DNA of 64,000 nt from Pyrrhosoma nymphula (taxonomy: Eukaryota > Arthropoda > Insecta > Odonata > Coenagrionidae), in NCBI GenBank assembly GCA_963573305.1, contig OY754332.1, positions 142,903,977 through 142,967,976 on the forward strand. Reading direction: 5' to 3'. Below the pieces are notes generated by a model. It was not told the DNA's origin. It saw only the letters and a list, made by a program, of their open reading frames with translations, and ran no database searches. Below are positions 23,936-36,679 of this stretch, piece after piece (position 1 is the stretch's first letter; each line of letters starts with the position of its first letter). The translations under genes and the position numbers were made by a program.

Positions 23936-24175
23936 TTGTATCCAGATTGATAACGCGCCGTCCTGGCATTCCGAAGGTCTCGGGTTTGAATCCCGCCTCG
24001 GTCATACACGTCCCGTTTCATTTTGGATGAAGGTCTTATACTAGGCATATGGAGCGATAAAGCCCTAGCAAATCGAGCACCAAAACAAAGTCACCGGCTT
24101 TAAGGAAAAGGAAGTAGTCTTTTAAGGTTTTAGTGAACCAATGTTTGGGGATCAACCAATAAAAAAAAATAATTT
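23936..24175 (+). mobile_element. tRNA-derived SINE of a second family
   Basis: A tRNA-like head has a B-box CGGGTTTGAATCCCG at 23981-23995 after an A-box-like AGATTGATAACGCGC. About 150 bp of body follows, ending in an A-rich tail at 24161-24170. The body does not match the main SINE family of this window. Confidence 0.5.
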
Positions 24176-24179
24176 TTAT

Positions 24180-24720
24180 CCAGTATTAATCCACAGTACT
24201 TAATCTATTGCTGAAAAACGCGTTCGGTGTAAGGTCATTTTAGAGAATGTTAGGATCCGGAAAATTCCTTTAAAACTGGATGTGGAAAAATGCACATGGG
24301 CCACATCTAACCCGCAGGCAACAGTTTGCTCACACCGACGATAGTAAAACATGTTCGCATCGACGATGTGTGATAACTTCCAGCCTACGTGTGGCGAGGG
24401 TGAGCAATCTTTGCTACCCAGGTCCTCGATGGCACACGGGCGAACATTTTCCCCAGCGGACGTGAAATTAGCGAGCCGTTGACCTTAGCTGTCGATAATG
24501 GCCAGCTTAGCTACACATTATCGCCGGAAAATTTTATTTGTACGCCGAATCCTGCCCTGCGGTTCGTCACTGTTCCTCCTTGGGCCCTTCCGCCTATGAC
24601 CACGTTATACTCTCGCAAATTCGACCAATGACTCGCACATGGAATTGCATACTACGATAATTAAAATATGCCAATTGGGAGTAGGCGTATGGGAGTAGTG
24701 GCAATGATTGAGGGGAGCCG
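24180..24720. other. Intergenic, no gene seen
   Basis: No domain or element end recognised. Confidence 0.4.
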
Positions 24721-24723
24721 AAT

Positions 24724-24968
24724 CGGTTCATTGGCGTTGTTAAATGAAGGGTTTGATTATTCGAGGAATGGAAGACGAGTGGCGAGAAACCCGCCGCTGG
24801 TTCACCAAAGGCGCCATAAGGTCCACAGTGTCACGTCCCGGACGGACGGAGAACTGCACTTGAACTGCTTTCCACATGACAACCCGAGTAGGCATCGGAA
24901 TTCCAATATCAATCGAACCAAGGCTCTCGGAATGCGAAGCCAATACTCGGGCCACCACACCAACGCCG
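24724..24968 (-). mobile_element. SINE copy 4
   Basis: Same family as 2602-2910. Body (GAGAAACCCGCCGCTGG, AAAGGCGCCATAAGG, GACGGACGGAGAACTGCACT) and head are present; the B-box is mutated and the tail is weak. Confidence 0.8.
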
Positions 24969-25225
24969 CATTAACACAGACGCTGGAGTGGTTGTTTTCA
25001 GCCTAAGGAATGCAATGTTTGATTGGAATGAATGGTGGAATCTTTCGAGACTTTGCTGTGCAAGTACGCAACTCCCTGCCCAAATCTATAAAATTTCCAA
25101 TTCAAGGGTTACGAAATGATCGTAGGGAATAAACTGCACAGTTTCAGGCGTGACTTGGTGAAACTGCATTTTACGTGGAAATAAAATTAAAATACTTTGT
25201 GTATTCTACCCGATAAAATTTAATC

Positions 25226-25265
25226 CACCGACCCGGGTTTCGCCTACTCCGTAGACATTTTCAGG
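25226..25265 (-). repeat. Hammerhead-like motif, minus strand
   Basis: Read on the minus strand: CTGAAAA (complement of 25258-25264), a short stem TCTAC-GGA-GTAGG, then CGAAACCCGGGTCGG (GAAACCCGGGTC is the complement of 25230-25241). It has the same architecture as the other loci in this window with a palindromic CCGG tetranucleotide; one base departs from CTGANGA. Confidence 0.55.
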
Positions 25266-25269
25266 GTAA

Positions 25270-26230
25270 AAAACAGCTAGGAGCAAGCCCTTATGCATGG
25301 AAAATTTGGAGGGCTGGTATAGGAAGGAGTGTGGGGGGGGAGGGGAGGGTGTTAAGGAAATACTGGCCAGGGAAATTCTAATTGCTGAGGTCAAGGACAG
25401 GATTCGTTGGGAGGAGGAGGGAAGTCTATGGACCACAGCGGCGAGTGAAACGGGAATAGAAATGCATTTAAGAGGTTTACATGGTGGTCATTCGATGATT
25501 TTCTAATCTCCAATTGTTCAAGGAAATCCAGTTTCCCTCCTTTTTCCTCCGTCTCTCCCGTATGATGGGACTAATCCTTTAGATTTAAATAATAGAACAC
25601 ATTTATTACGAATTGCCTCCTTTATTTTTGCTGTAATTAATAAAATATTACATGCATTTGAGGTGTTTTTGATGAATGGCTTCAGTAATATATTTCTTCT
25701 GAGACACTATCTGTACTAGCATTTTTTAGTCTTTCAGACAATGTGGAAAGACTTCAAGGTTGCAAACAAGGTAACTAAAAGGTATATTCGGCTACACATT
25801 TCACATTTTTGACTCATACCTAATCAGAAATGTCTCATGACGTGTTTTGCATCTAAATAAAAAGTATTGTATATTCCAAGGCTTTGGATGATATCTTCCT
25901 CTCGTAAGAGCCTCACAAATTCATTTGTTCAAAGACATCCGTTTTCATTACATAACACCTCCATTTAACTTCGAAAGCTATATAATACCAATATTTATTG
26001 TACAATGTGAGCAAAAGAGGGCCTATTTCCTTAGCTTTAACCATTATTACGGATTTTAGATGGTACACACACTGAAACGGAAAATTGTAGAGCTATGAGC
26101 GCATCCGCTGTCCTCTAATTACGATCCGCACTCCAAAGGAAATTCGGAACACGCCGCGCAGTAGTATAATTTGAATTTCAATGCTCGCAATGCTATATAT
26201 TAACTTCGTAACCTACGCCCTTAATTCTAA
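25270..26230. other. Intergenic, no gene seen
   Basis: No recognised gene. An open frame at 25297-25506 lies next to the motif at 25.23 kb but shows no domain. Confidence 0.4.
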
Positions 26231-26231
26231 G

Positions 26232-26327
26232 GCAAGCACAACACCCATCCCCGAAGTTGGATTCAAACCCGTGTCCTCAAGGTTACTGGGTCAGCACTTC
26301 ACCAACCTGGCTGCTGCGGTTACCTAG
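26232..26327 (-). repeat. tRNA-like SINE head
   Basis: On the minus strand, GGTTGGTGAAGTGCTGACC (A-box region) is followed by a B-box GGGTTTGAATCC. It is probably an old SINE head; no cloverleaf with a plausible anticodon arm is evident. Confidence 0.45.
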
Positions 26328-26329
26328 CG

Positions 26330-27190
26330 ATCGTGTTAGAACAGAAGTATATTAAACCAACCTTTTCTATAAAATCTCCTCTAAATTGAGCTTCTTTGAA
26401 ATAAAATTTTCGAACAATCTTACCTATGATAGAACATTTATTTTATTCCAAGTGAGTAGATATTCATACGGTTCTTTTGCCAGTAGGAAGATGCACGTTA
26501 CCGAGTAGATCTCTCCCGATTACTCAATGCAATTCCTTCCTTCCCTCAGCCTAGCCCTCATTATCACGAAGTAACCAAGTTACACACTGTTAAGTGTATA
26601 ATGTCTCGCTGATGTGAATGCATACTGCCCCGTATCCACTACCATCGTACGTACCAGCGTAACCAACCTCACTGCATTCCCATTAAGTTAGAGTTACCAT
26701 TGTAACTCTGAGCTGCCTTTCCCAGGAATTTCTACAAACAAGTAAAAAGTGAGCTTATAATTCCAAGCGAAATTAAAACTTCCACATCTCTGACACGTTT
26801 AAGAAGTTTGGGAATCAAAGGACACTCCTCTCCGTCAGTTCAACAAAATAACATTTGAACCTTCTCCATTGTGTTTGCCTTGTTTGATTATCGTACTTCA
26901 TCATCCACAGCGCCACTTTAATTTACCACTTTAATCAGCAGCGTTAAGAAATACGAGTTTTAGCGCGTTCCCACAACGATTTTGTCTTACGCGCTCGCGT
27001 ATGCCTTTCGGTGCGTAAGTAGTGTAAATGGTGCATTAGTAAAGCTTTCCTAATTAACCACCAAATTTACCAATTGAAAAAGAAGTAAAGAGAATTGGCA
27101 TTTCGGACGGAATTGTGAGGTGGAGGTGATATGAAAGACCTGATGGCGAGCAAGTAGTTTGGGGGAAAATAAAAATGTCCCAGAAATTGA
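26330..27190. other. Intergenic, no gene seen
   Basis: No recognised gene. Confidence 0.4.
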
Positions 27191-27198
27191 GAGGTTAG

Positions 27199-27252
27199 GA
27201 GGACTGTCCAAAAACCTGATAATCAGCTGGCAGAATACTCTATGAAGATGAC
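27199..27252 (+). mobile_element. LINE 3'-tail-only copy
   Basis: GGAGGACTGTCC and AATCAGCTGGCAGAATACTC match the 3' tail of the LINE at 13.07-14.58 kb (GGGGACTGTCAATGAACC, AATCAGCTGGTAGAATACTT). Such 3' stubs are typical of truncated LINE insertion. Confidence 0.55.
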
Positions 27253-27254
27253 TC

Positions 27255-27880
27255 AATTACCCACCCTTCCTGAACGGCAGGCGTCTCGCAATCAACGGTT
27301 AATTGCACAATGACCGTACTGTTCTGACGATGGCCGTGGTGCAAGGCATGCTCGACGCACGGAAGACGATTATTTCCACGCACGTCACCACCGCCAGCAC
27401 GCACCCACGTCAATCCCCGAGGAATCCCATCACGCGAGCACTCGAGCGAAGCGAGGAAGTTTTCCCCTTTAGGGGTCCAGGGGACTCCTTCACCGCTCAC
27501 GTCGGAGCGGGGACGTAACTCAATGACCTCCCAATCCCCCACCACCTGCCGCCACCCCCAAACCCTCGTCCGGTCACCACCCCAATCGGACGCCAATCGA
27601 AAACATTTCGATCAGCCATCCTCGCCAACGGAACTGATATGTGCGCTCATCTGAAAGCGACCTGCGCGACGGACGCCAAGTTGATCCGTCGGGCCACTCG
27701 GCGGAACGCTTCAGACGCCCTCCAACGGCCCGCTTCCTCAACCGATGCGACTTACCGGCGTTCGAGCCACGGTCGCCCTAGGAATCGAAATCAGTCCGCC
27801 TCCAACGAGCAGTTCCTAACGCTGCCAACTTCCAGGGGTTTGCCGTTGGCTTCACGGGGAGAACCGGAAAGATAAAGCAC
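27255..27880. other. GC-rich island
   Basis: CpG-rich with overlapping stop-poor frames on both strands. No domain, splice site pair or start context is convincing. Confidence 0.35.
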
Positions 27881-28329
27881 GATGATGAAAAATGGCCAAC
27901 AAAATAGAGAAGGGACTAATGTTATTCTGTTTCACACGCCGAGAGTAGTTTCATCTGCTTTTGAAACCATTCCCGAACTTTAAAAACATCTTAAGAATGC
28001 GGGAATGTTGATTTCGTTTGTAATTAAACTGACTCGTAAATTGTTCGCTGAAATTTCTGGAGAGGGCAGCACGTTGCGAGTTACGCCTGTAAACTTAAAG
28101 TAGTGGGAATGCACGTAAGTCGCGTTAAGTAAACATGTCGTTAGTGGAGACGGGGCATGACGCTCGAGTTGGGGACAGCCGCTCCGAGGAAAATAAATCT
28201 TCGATGTTATCGCCGCTTTGGATAGAATAGACTTCAACACAGCTCACCACGATCCAATTCCTCAAAATGGGTTAGACGGAAGCCTTGAAGTGAACTCGCG
28301 CGAGTTACCATTAGTACTGAGATATGAGG

Positions 28330-28362
28330 GGTTTACTTCATTGAGTTTCAATGAAGTAAACC
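28330..28362. repeat. Perfect 14-bp hairpin
   Basis: GGTTTACTTCATTG (28330-28343) and CAATGAAGTAAACC (28349-28362) are perfect inverted copies around a 5-nt loop. Confidence 0.75.
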
Positions 28363-28369
28363 ACTGACA

Positions 28370-31300
28370 TGATATCAGCTCTCTTGCAACGCTCCATATA
28401 CTGACCACGCCTTGGCAAGATAAGATTTTTTTTTGCTACGCTTACGTCTGTTCTTAGAATTAACAAAGCTGATATTAATAAGATGATTCTCCAACGATCT
28501 ACGACACACAAAGTTAGATCATTATTCCAAAAGTATGCTTTCCTTCTGGAAAGGATACGTTTAATCCAGCGTTGAACCTTTGTTTTTACCAACAGCCAAG
28601 TGGGGGTTGGCGGAAATTAAACTTGCTGTTGCAAAGCTTACAAATTTTGCCCATCATAGCATGCTTTCCAAAAATTCAATCCCAATCTTATCATCCCAGG
28701 AGCGAATTTTCGGATAAGAGAGGAAGTAGTTTCCAATTTCTGAACTTACAGAAACCACGTGCTAAAGGTGGTTGGAAAATTCCCCTAATTATTGCAACCA
28801 CGTTTCGCGTCACGCCTATTCTGAGTGATCCTTCCCTCATAAAGACATACAAAAACACTTTCTGAATGCTGCTTTACCCTGTTGTATCTTACAGATAGGC
28901 TCGGACTAACTTGATAAATATATACAATCACCCAGTGGGGAACGAGAATTTTAATCGTGGCTTCTAAGAGGTGAATAAGATAGCACATGTTGACAGCCTT
29001 TCACCGCACCACAATTCCTTCAACCGACTGAGCATATCATCGCATGTTGTAAGAATGAACAAGTGATACCTCATCGATACATCCCATATAACATAATCTT
29101 TGAATTTTGATTAATTTTGGCTACAGAAAATCGTTCAGATTAGGATTCCTTCAGTTTCCAATGTTAGCACTGTTCATTCGAATTATCTGCGTTTTCCTTG
29201 GCAGAATAAGAGCGTTCTCAGTCCATAAACTTCGATACAGTACGGCCAAAACTGATTTCAACATAAATGAGACGAAAGTGCATGACACCAGGGGAAAGTG
29301 GCTAACTATTACCATACAGTAAGTGTCCCCTTTCATTGGTTTCTTTAAATATTTATAAAGCAATGATTGAAATGTTATCTCTTTGTCATGAAAATGATGT
29401 TAGACAGTAAACTGCTGACCAATGACTGATTGTAACTTATTTTATTTCCAGTGAAATTTATCGCCAGGCTACGGTTTTGTAAAATAAATTTGCCTGCCAC
29501 TCACATCATTGAAGAGCAGGTGCAGACCGAAAATCTTCCCCAAAAAGCCGTGAAGCTCTAGCCGAAGACAAGACACAGGGAGACGCCGAATCGGGGTGTT
29601 GCAAGGCGCCAAATACCGAGTGAATTGCGAGGTGAGGAATGATCACAAATCGAATGACCCATGAGTGTCATCGCTACCATTTTAGACTGGGCCAGCTAGT
29701 TTAACAACCATTTTGGAAATTAGGACATGCAGTCAGGAAACTCACCTCTTATCCATATACTCTCTCATATCAATTTTCGCAGTGAAATACCATAAAAACT
29801 GAGCCCCCAGTCATTTACTTCACCCAGATAATATAAATAATTTGATTTATAAGAGGAACCTGCAATTGACATAATTTTGCAATACCGAATCATTAGGAAA
29901 AATCAAGCGGCAAAGGACTAGGAATAGACGTGATGGTGGACCAGTTTAAAATTATTGTATGAAATGGAAAACCCTTGATTTGTATTTGGCTTCATCAAAT
30001 AGTACGTAGTAATTTCAGAAAGTATTTACTACCTGAAAGCTATTGCCACTGCATATTTCGAACTTTAAAGCCAAATTTTGGCACGCTATTTAACTGTTTA
30101 ATTAAGATATCAATTACTAAATACGGTTAATAGCAAATTTTTTCGGATGAAACAGTCTGAATACTTTTTTAATGCTACTTATAGAAGTAAATTGATTAAT
30201 CTGATGAAAAAACCGCTATTTCATAAAAATTTTCGTGTAGGTTTATTAACACAATAGCACATATCGTTAACCCAATGCAATATGTGTAATAAAATACGAT
30301 ATGTATACATTATTCCCATTTTCAATTCCGTTTAATCTACATATGATTTGGCAACTCGTATGAAAGACATGCGGGAGGATGAGATTGACAAACAGACTAG
30401 CCAAGGCATACCCTTATCTATTGCTTCAGGACTTATCAATGATGCTTTTGACAAAAAATGCAATCTCTTCCAAATTCGGTAACCTGGAATCGTTTTACGA
30501 AGACCGAAGTAAATGTGACACTAAAACTGCAAAGGAAAACGGAACGAAATATAACGTTAGAATATACTGTACAGATAGCAGACGGCATTGATCGCATACT
30601 ATGTGCCTAAGGGACATGACGGAACAAAGTGCCTATGAGTTACATAAAGGAGTACGGTAGGAAGTCAGGTCTAAGCCTGAGCCCTAAAATTAAAAATGTA
30701 CTTAATAATAAGATGGTGGATTTAAAAATTGAAAAATGATTAAAATCCAGTGGCTAGTAGGCGGAACAGTCCGATTTCCAATCGACTAATCGATTGATGT
30801 TAAGACAGGAAACAAGAGAAGAAGAAAGAAGACCCAAAAGCTTTTTAAAAAAAAGGGAAAAGAAGACTATTTTTGCAATCCAGGAAAGGTAAATAGCATT
30901 CTTATCTGAGGACTGGCATTCTTGGAAAACAGACGCTGACTGACGAGGAAAGCCGCTTGGAACAAAAAGCTAATACTAGTGAGAAGATAAGGGTGAGGAA
31001 AGTAGGAAACCTGTGAGATGAAGGACAAACTATTTTTGTGGTGCACAGCCTTATCTCGCGTGACAAGGAAAGGTTCGTACAATCCCATGCGTTGAGTTTT
31101 CACTTATCCCACTATGACACATAGACTACCACAAATAGGTAGAAATAGGCAAACGAAATGAACACCTCGGCTGACCGGTGACTCGGAAGGCCGGTATACA
31201 TCAAAATGTATACAAAGGTTCATGTTAGCGTCAACTTAGATGAAGTTTCCACATCCTTGCCAGTAGCAGTGGCAAGTCACGGAAAAATTAACGTATGAAT

Positions 31301-32150
31301 CAGTCGCATTTGAATTTGCGTTCCATTACCTTCAAGTCACCCTGCTAGTACAGTTTTCTTTCAATTTTTGTGGGTCGTTTATTGACTGTACGTGTGTATT
31401 ATGGGATGAAAACACGATGAGAGGAGAGAGAAGCATTGCGCTGCCCATCACTAAAAAACCATAACCGATTTTCTGTATAAAACCGACGATATACACTGAG
31501 TAAATGAGAGAAATGCATTAAATGAGGACATATGGCGCCCAGTCCTATTTTCCTCATGAGTGATCTTTGTAAGGTATTCCCCATCACGGGCTTAAATTAA
31601 TTTAGCGTTAAGATTTTGCTTTTTACCAGACTGCAGAAGTCCTAAAGACGGCCCTTGGGTCGGTACGAAGCTATAACCTGTTTTTTTGAGAGACGAAAAG
31701 TAGAAGCTATTGACAAACGGCATACGGCATCTCATTTGGGATATATTTGGATAATTTCGTAAATTAATTTGTTTTATAGAATAACTAGTTTCCATTGTTC
31801 ATAACTCAGATTTGTACATTTCAGTAAAGAGAACATTATAAAGTAATGCTCTGAAAATGATCACCCGTCACAACCAGAAGCCTGAACCCGTCAACATTAT
31901 AATTTGAATTTTTAGTTTCTAAAGATGACAAAAATGTTTGTGAATCCAGGAAAGTAGGGTTGGTTCGTAGACCTTACCCGTTCATTTTCAGCGAGAATAA
32001 GGGATATCGCTAATAGGCTCAAATTTTTACCAACCAACCATTAACAACTTGAACTCAAAATAATTTTACATTTATCTCACATTATTGATTTTACTTGGAA
32101 AACTAAGCAAAAGGGACAAAAATAAGGTTTTAGGAAGCAAATAAAAGGTG
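28370..32150. other. Long intergenic stretch, no gene seen
   Basis: Both strands hold only short frames without domains. No transposon ends or RNA genes were recognised. Confidence 0.4.
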
Positions 32151-32156
32151 TAAAGA

Positions 32157-32332
32157 GGTGCACAGCTAAACGTTCCATCCGACGGACGGAGTGCTGCGCT
32201 CACACAAGATGCTCTCCAACTGACTCCCCAAGAGAAATCGAGATTCCACCTCAAAATTTCTACTAATGCATGCACTCGAACCTGGACCTTTCGAGTGAGA
32301 AGTTCGAACAATATCCATTACAACCTCCGAGT
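32157..32332 (-). mobile_element. SINE copy 5, truncated
   Basis: Head and proximal body (CCATCCGACGGACGGAGTGC, then the tRNA-like part). The distal body and tail are missing. Confidence 0.7.
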
Positions 32333-32746
32333 CCGTTCTGAAAGGGTTTCCTGTCGTCGGAATCGCTTATACTTGCGCTTAAATATTCAAATGTAAAAAA
32401 AGAATATTAATAGCCCTTGGAATACGATATTCTCTAAATATCTTGTTGGTCCAAAATAATAATCATTAGGCCCGAGGCAAATAAAGAAACAATTGTTATC
32501 TGAAAATAGAGTTTTTAGTGAATAATTGAAATTTTTAATTCCTAACAGATGGAAAAAGACATTAAATTCATAATATATTTTTATTTGCAATAAAATTTTG
32601 CCGTATTCATTGCGGAAATGACCAACATGACTGCGCCCGCTATGTTGCGGTACATACTGGAGACGAGAAAACTCAGTTTGGTGAAATCTTGACGGAAATT
32701 TGCAGTTCGCCAAGATGGCCCGGCGGCGTAGCTGGCTAACACACCT

Positions 32747-32915
32747 GGCACCTTATTCAGCAAGACTCGGAATTATCGAACCTCGACAATGACGAAGTTG
32801 TGACATACCAGCCTCGTAAAATCTCCATTTCTGCTGGACCAATGTCGAGGATGTGACGTAAATACCTCGACATGTTCGGGGTTCGATAATTTAGAGCATT
32901 CACTGAATAGGCCCC
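32747..32915. mobile_element. MITE-like element, 169 bp
   Basis: The ends are imperfect inverted repeats of about 40 bp: TTATTCAGCAAGACTCGGAA then TTATCGAACCTCGACA on the left, and CCTATTCAGTGAATGCTCTA then AATTATCGAACCCCGA when the right end is read inward. No coding capacity. No clear target duplication was defined, so the superfamily is open. Confidence 0.65.
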
Positions 32916-32919
32916 TGAC

Positions 32920-33780
32920 CCTCAAGCTGGGAGAATTGGGGTGAATTCCGGTCAAGTCAAATGATTTTTTACGCCGAATTTCCTCAATTTGGTGCCATAA
33001 AATTTAGCTCACAAAAGGGGGTTTATTCTGATTTGAGCTGGTGTTTCTGAGTAGCCCACTAGCCAAACCCTCCTGAGGACAAAACATTGGTCGTGCTCCA
33101 ATCGTCGTTCAGCTTTTACTTACTAGTCGCACTTAATTGCCCTCAAATTCAGGACGTGAGGTCATAATCTTTTAGCTTTTTGGTTAGCAACATGGCCGTG
33201 ACAGGCCAGATATGGGATAGTACGAGGAAATTTTTCGGCCGATTCAGGTATACCACCCCATTGTATACGATACTACAATCAGTATGAGTATGTGCCATGC
33301 TTGCGAAGCGAAACAGATAACTAGCGCTTGTACGTACATATTGTCAAACAAGAGAGTGAGAGCAGCCGTCACTTTTGAATGCCCGCAGAAAACGCGAAGA
33401 ACATAAAGTTACTAACCAAAGAGATATGTATCACGCAACATAGGAGTATTAGTAAACCTCCTTTTGGAAGGCAACGGGAAACCATATCAGTCTCCCCAGA
33501 AGATGCACCCTTGCATTCACCAATATATGACGTGATGACATTCCTCCCGGTAAAATATTCCGGAAGTAAAATAGTCTCCCAATCTGATCTCCGGGTGGGG
33601 ACTACAGGGAGGGGAACAGGGGAACATCAGTCAGAGGGGACAAGTGCAGGAGCATCATAAAAGTTTTCCAACTCTTAAAAGGTGGAAAAATTAGCAATTC
33701 CATTCACATTTACCCACATGACTACACACGATATTCACGACCCTTGCCATATCAGACGCCTACATGAATTAGGACGGCCG
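32920..33780. other. Intergenic, no gene seen
   Basis: No recognised gene; a 93-codon frame at 33379-33660 has no domain. Confidence 0.4.
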
Positions 33781-34740
33781 GTCACGGTAGGCCGCGGCCG
33801 CCTTGTCTCATACCATCCCGCAACCACCCTTTCATGGTTGTAAAGTTGGTCCAAGGGCTGTTACTGTGAAGTCACCTCCGAAATTGGAGAAAACCCAAGT
33901 GCGACTTGAACACCTAAACGTGGATGGGAACTCGGCCGCAGAGAGAGGGATGAAAAATAGTTTGTTCACGGGCAAAAAATTGCCGTCTTTTTTCCGTCCC
34001 CCACACCCGGAACACTCCCGCCGTCCGCGTCGCAATTCCGTCACTCTGGACCGCCGAATGGCAGAGGCAACTCTCCGAAAGGGTCACCCACCCACCGCCC
34101 CACCTCGCCCCCCCACTGCCCCCGTCTCAAACCCACACCCCTAGAGTGACCCCTGAGCAGCGGAGCATGTCCCTCGTCGGAATGCCGCCCCTCGTCCCCC
34201 CCCTGGAGGCGACGAAGAGCCGCAGCAGGGGCCACACGCGGAGGGCGGGCGCCTGCGCGGGAGGCAACCCCCCCCCTTCCAAAACGCAGCACCCTCCCAC
34301 ACCCGCCGTCGACGCCCGGCCGACGCAACCTAAGCCGACCGGCCCTTCCATCGCGCGCCCTCTCCGGACGACAGCCCAGGGGGGGCGGAGTAGGGGCGGT
34401 CCGGCCCGGGGCAGATGAGGGCGAGCACACCACGCCCACCACTCGTGGTGGGGCCCACACTTTGGTGCGTGCGAATGGTGCTGAGGGGACGAGAAGTGGG
34501 GGTTGGGCCTTCATCAAAATCGAAGTCTCCGGGGACATTGGGGGTGGACATCGGAGGGTGTCTTGGGTGCATGGTCTCAAACCTCGCTCCCACTGGAAAT
34601 AATGGACGATGGCCAACGATCTTCTTTCTCCCGACGCCGATGATCCACCCATCCATTCGCCCTTCTTTTGAACTTCCATTCGCTTCCTACAGCAACAGCG
34701 AGATGCTACAATGTATCGAATGAATCGACTGCAATTTTCA
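33780..34740. other. Large GC-rich island
   Basis: The most GC-rich kilobase of the window, with C-runs on the plus strand. It contains the longest open frame here (34041-34757, minus, 238 codons), which is Arg/Gly/Pro-rich with no domain and is most simply explained by base composition. It may mark a promoter region, but no exon can be supported. Confidence 0.4.
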
Positions 34741-34759
34741 CGTGATAGTAGTGGCATGA

Positions 34760-35145
34760 GAATTTAGAACATGCATGATAAATATAACGATGCCAAGTGA
34801 TACGATATAGTGCTAACCTATTTTAAGAGTGATTAGAGATCTGCGGAATACGAAATCCATCGTCAAATTTAGAAACAAAAATTATTTCACATTAACCTAC
34901 AATTAGAGGTATCACTTTGTGATATATACTCGATACACAATGATACAACGCGATATAATACTATATGAATGTGCTTTGCTATTTAACGCTCTATATGATT
35001 TTACGCACTTTAATATGCAACAGCACTAAGGGTAAGAATGCGATATCACGTGATATTACAGAATGAAATACCACATGGAATTTTGACAGCATTGTCAATT
35101 CATCAACATAGATGCGATATAATGCCCGAATCTCAACACGATACT
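34760..35145. repeat. GATAT-rich segment
   Basis: Words such as ACGATATAGT, GCGATATAAT and ATATCACGTGATAT (a palindrome, 35043-35056) recur irregularly. It may be a decayed simple repeat; no function is claimed. Confidence 0.3.
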
Positions 35146-35267
35146 GAAATTAGGACAAGGCCCAGCCCTTACTCCTCTCGAGCGCTCGTGAAGCCTCCTC
35201 GACACATCGCCGCGTCCTTCAACCTCCAGCGGGACCCAATCGAGCCGCGCTCACTCGTGTTAAATGA

Positions 35268-35310
35268 ACTGGTGCCCAAATCGAAAAAAGCCGGCCAAAA
35301 GTTATTTTTC
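35268..35310 (+). repeat. Possible transposon terminus, copy 2
   Basis: AACTGGTGCCCAAATCGAAA followed by AAAGCCGGCCAAAA; the same core as 12298-12340 and 38589-38626. Confidence 0.4.
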
Positions 35311-35319
35311 AACTTTCTA

Positions 35320-36625
35320 TGAGGAAGTTCGGAAAGTTTAATTCGTATTCTACGGTACATGATCTACAATATGGGCTACTACAATGGTCACTGTACTGCT
35401 CATAGTAACCTGTGGAACCCATCAAACATGGGTCATTCGGGGCAAATACGCCTGTCGCGCGAACTCCGTCGATTTTAGAGATATTTACCTTCCTAGAACA
35501 AAGCGCTCGGACAATATATGAAGCTTTAAAAATTACTACACGTTAATTGATACCTCTAAGCATCACTTCCTAATGATTTGTATTCCTTTAAGTTTTTTAA
35601 CCTTAATAAAAATGTTTAAACATTAAGCTGTTTTTACTTGTATTTTGATATAAAAAGAGCAATATCGTGTTTAGCGCCGCTTTTCTCCCCGGATATTTCA
35701 GCATAAATTAAAAGAGTAAAGTATATAGAATATATAACAAAAGAAAATTCTTGCATTTCTTTGCGAATTTGACCTCAAGTTCTTTTTGAGTCGAGCGGTG
35801 CCGTGCGCTGCCGCGGGCGGCGGGTGCGTGGTGTAACCCAATGAAATCCCATTTCTGTGGCTAGGTTCATATGATGTTGTAAGCGTTGCATATTCATATT
35901 GGAAACTTTTATAAGATAAATTCTTCTCTCACCTCGTGAACTAGAGATTCTCCATTTAGTACAGGGTATATAAATCAGGCTCGACAAAAATAATATCAGT
36001 GAGGCTTGATATTCATCAGTAATATTCTGAGAGCTGCAACAGAAGCGAATGGACGTGATGGTGGAAAATGTATGCTTAAGAAATAGTTTTTAAGCATTCC
36101 TGAATGGTAAAGTCCCGTAAATAGCTGGACCGATCTTTCGACCGCATTCATCAGGAAAGCGGACACCTCAAAGCGCACTTGTCTACAGCGCAAGCTCATT
36201 ACGCACTTGTTCACAGATACCCTTTTAGCCGCCGCGCAAAGAAAATTGCTCCCGAAAAGGGTACCGCCATGCCGCACTTTAATTCCCCTCCAACGAGAAA
36301 ATCCCAACCAGGAATGAATTGCACTCTGTCCACCGGGAGTGAATCTTGTCACTGCACTTGTGCTACATTTCTTGGAAAAATATGAAGGGAGAATTTAAGG
36401 CCCTCCTCGACACAAACGATGTCGCAGTTACTTTTAAGCATCACTATTGTGAAATCTGCTCGCCAGAATTTAGTTTTTCTTAGTTCCTTGCATGGCAAAC
36501 TCGTGTATTGCGAGTTGATTTGTGTGCTGTGAGTTGCTTTAAGCCCACAGGGAAGTGTTCCATCTACGTTGCGAACAGCAAACAAGATACTCCAGAATTC
36601 CAGAGCCAAGCCCACTGTATATTAG
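35320..36625. other. Intergenic, no gene seen
   Basis: Short frames only. Confidence 0.4.
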
Positions 36626-36631
36626 TGCTAT

Positions 36632-36675
36632 GTAGTACCACAGAGTAAGTACATATACTTACTCTATGGTAGTAC
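36632..36675. repeat. Small foldback, family member A
   Basis: GTAGTACCACAGAGTAAGTA (36632-36651) and the inverted copy ending at 36675 (one mismatch pair) enclose 4 bp. The unit is shared with 51021-51078 (ACCATAGAGTAAG). Confidence 0.7.
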
Positions 36676-36679
36676 CTAT

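Noticed and set aside
28330..28362. Rho-independent terminator
   Set aside because: No bacterial gene context and no T-run after the stem.
34041..34757. Longest open frame (238 codons, minus) as a gene
   Set aside because: Arg/Gly/Pro-rich, no domain, no splice or start context, and the other strand is equally open. Explained by GC-rich composition.
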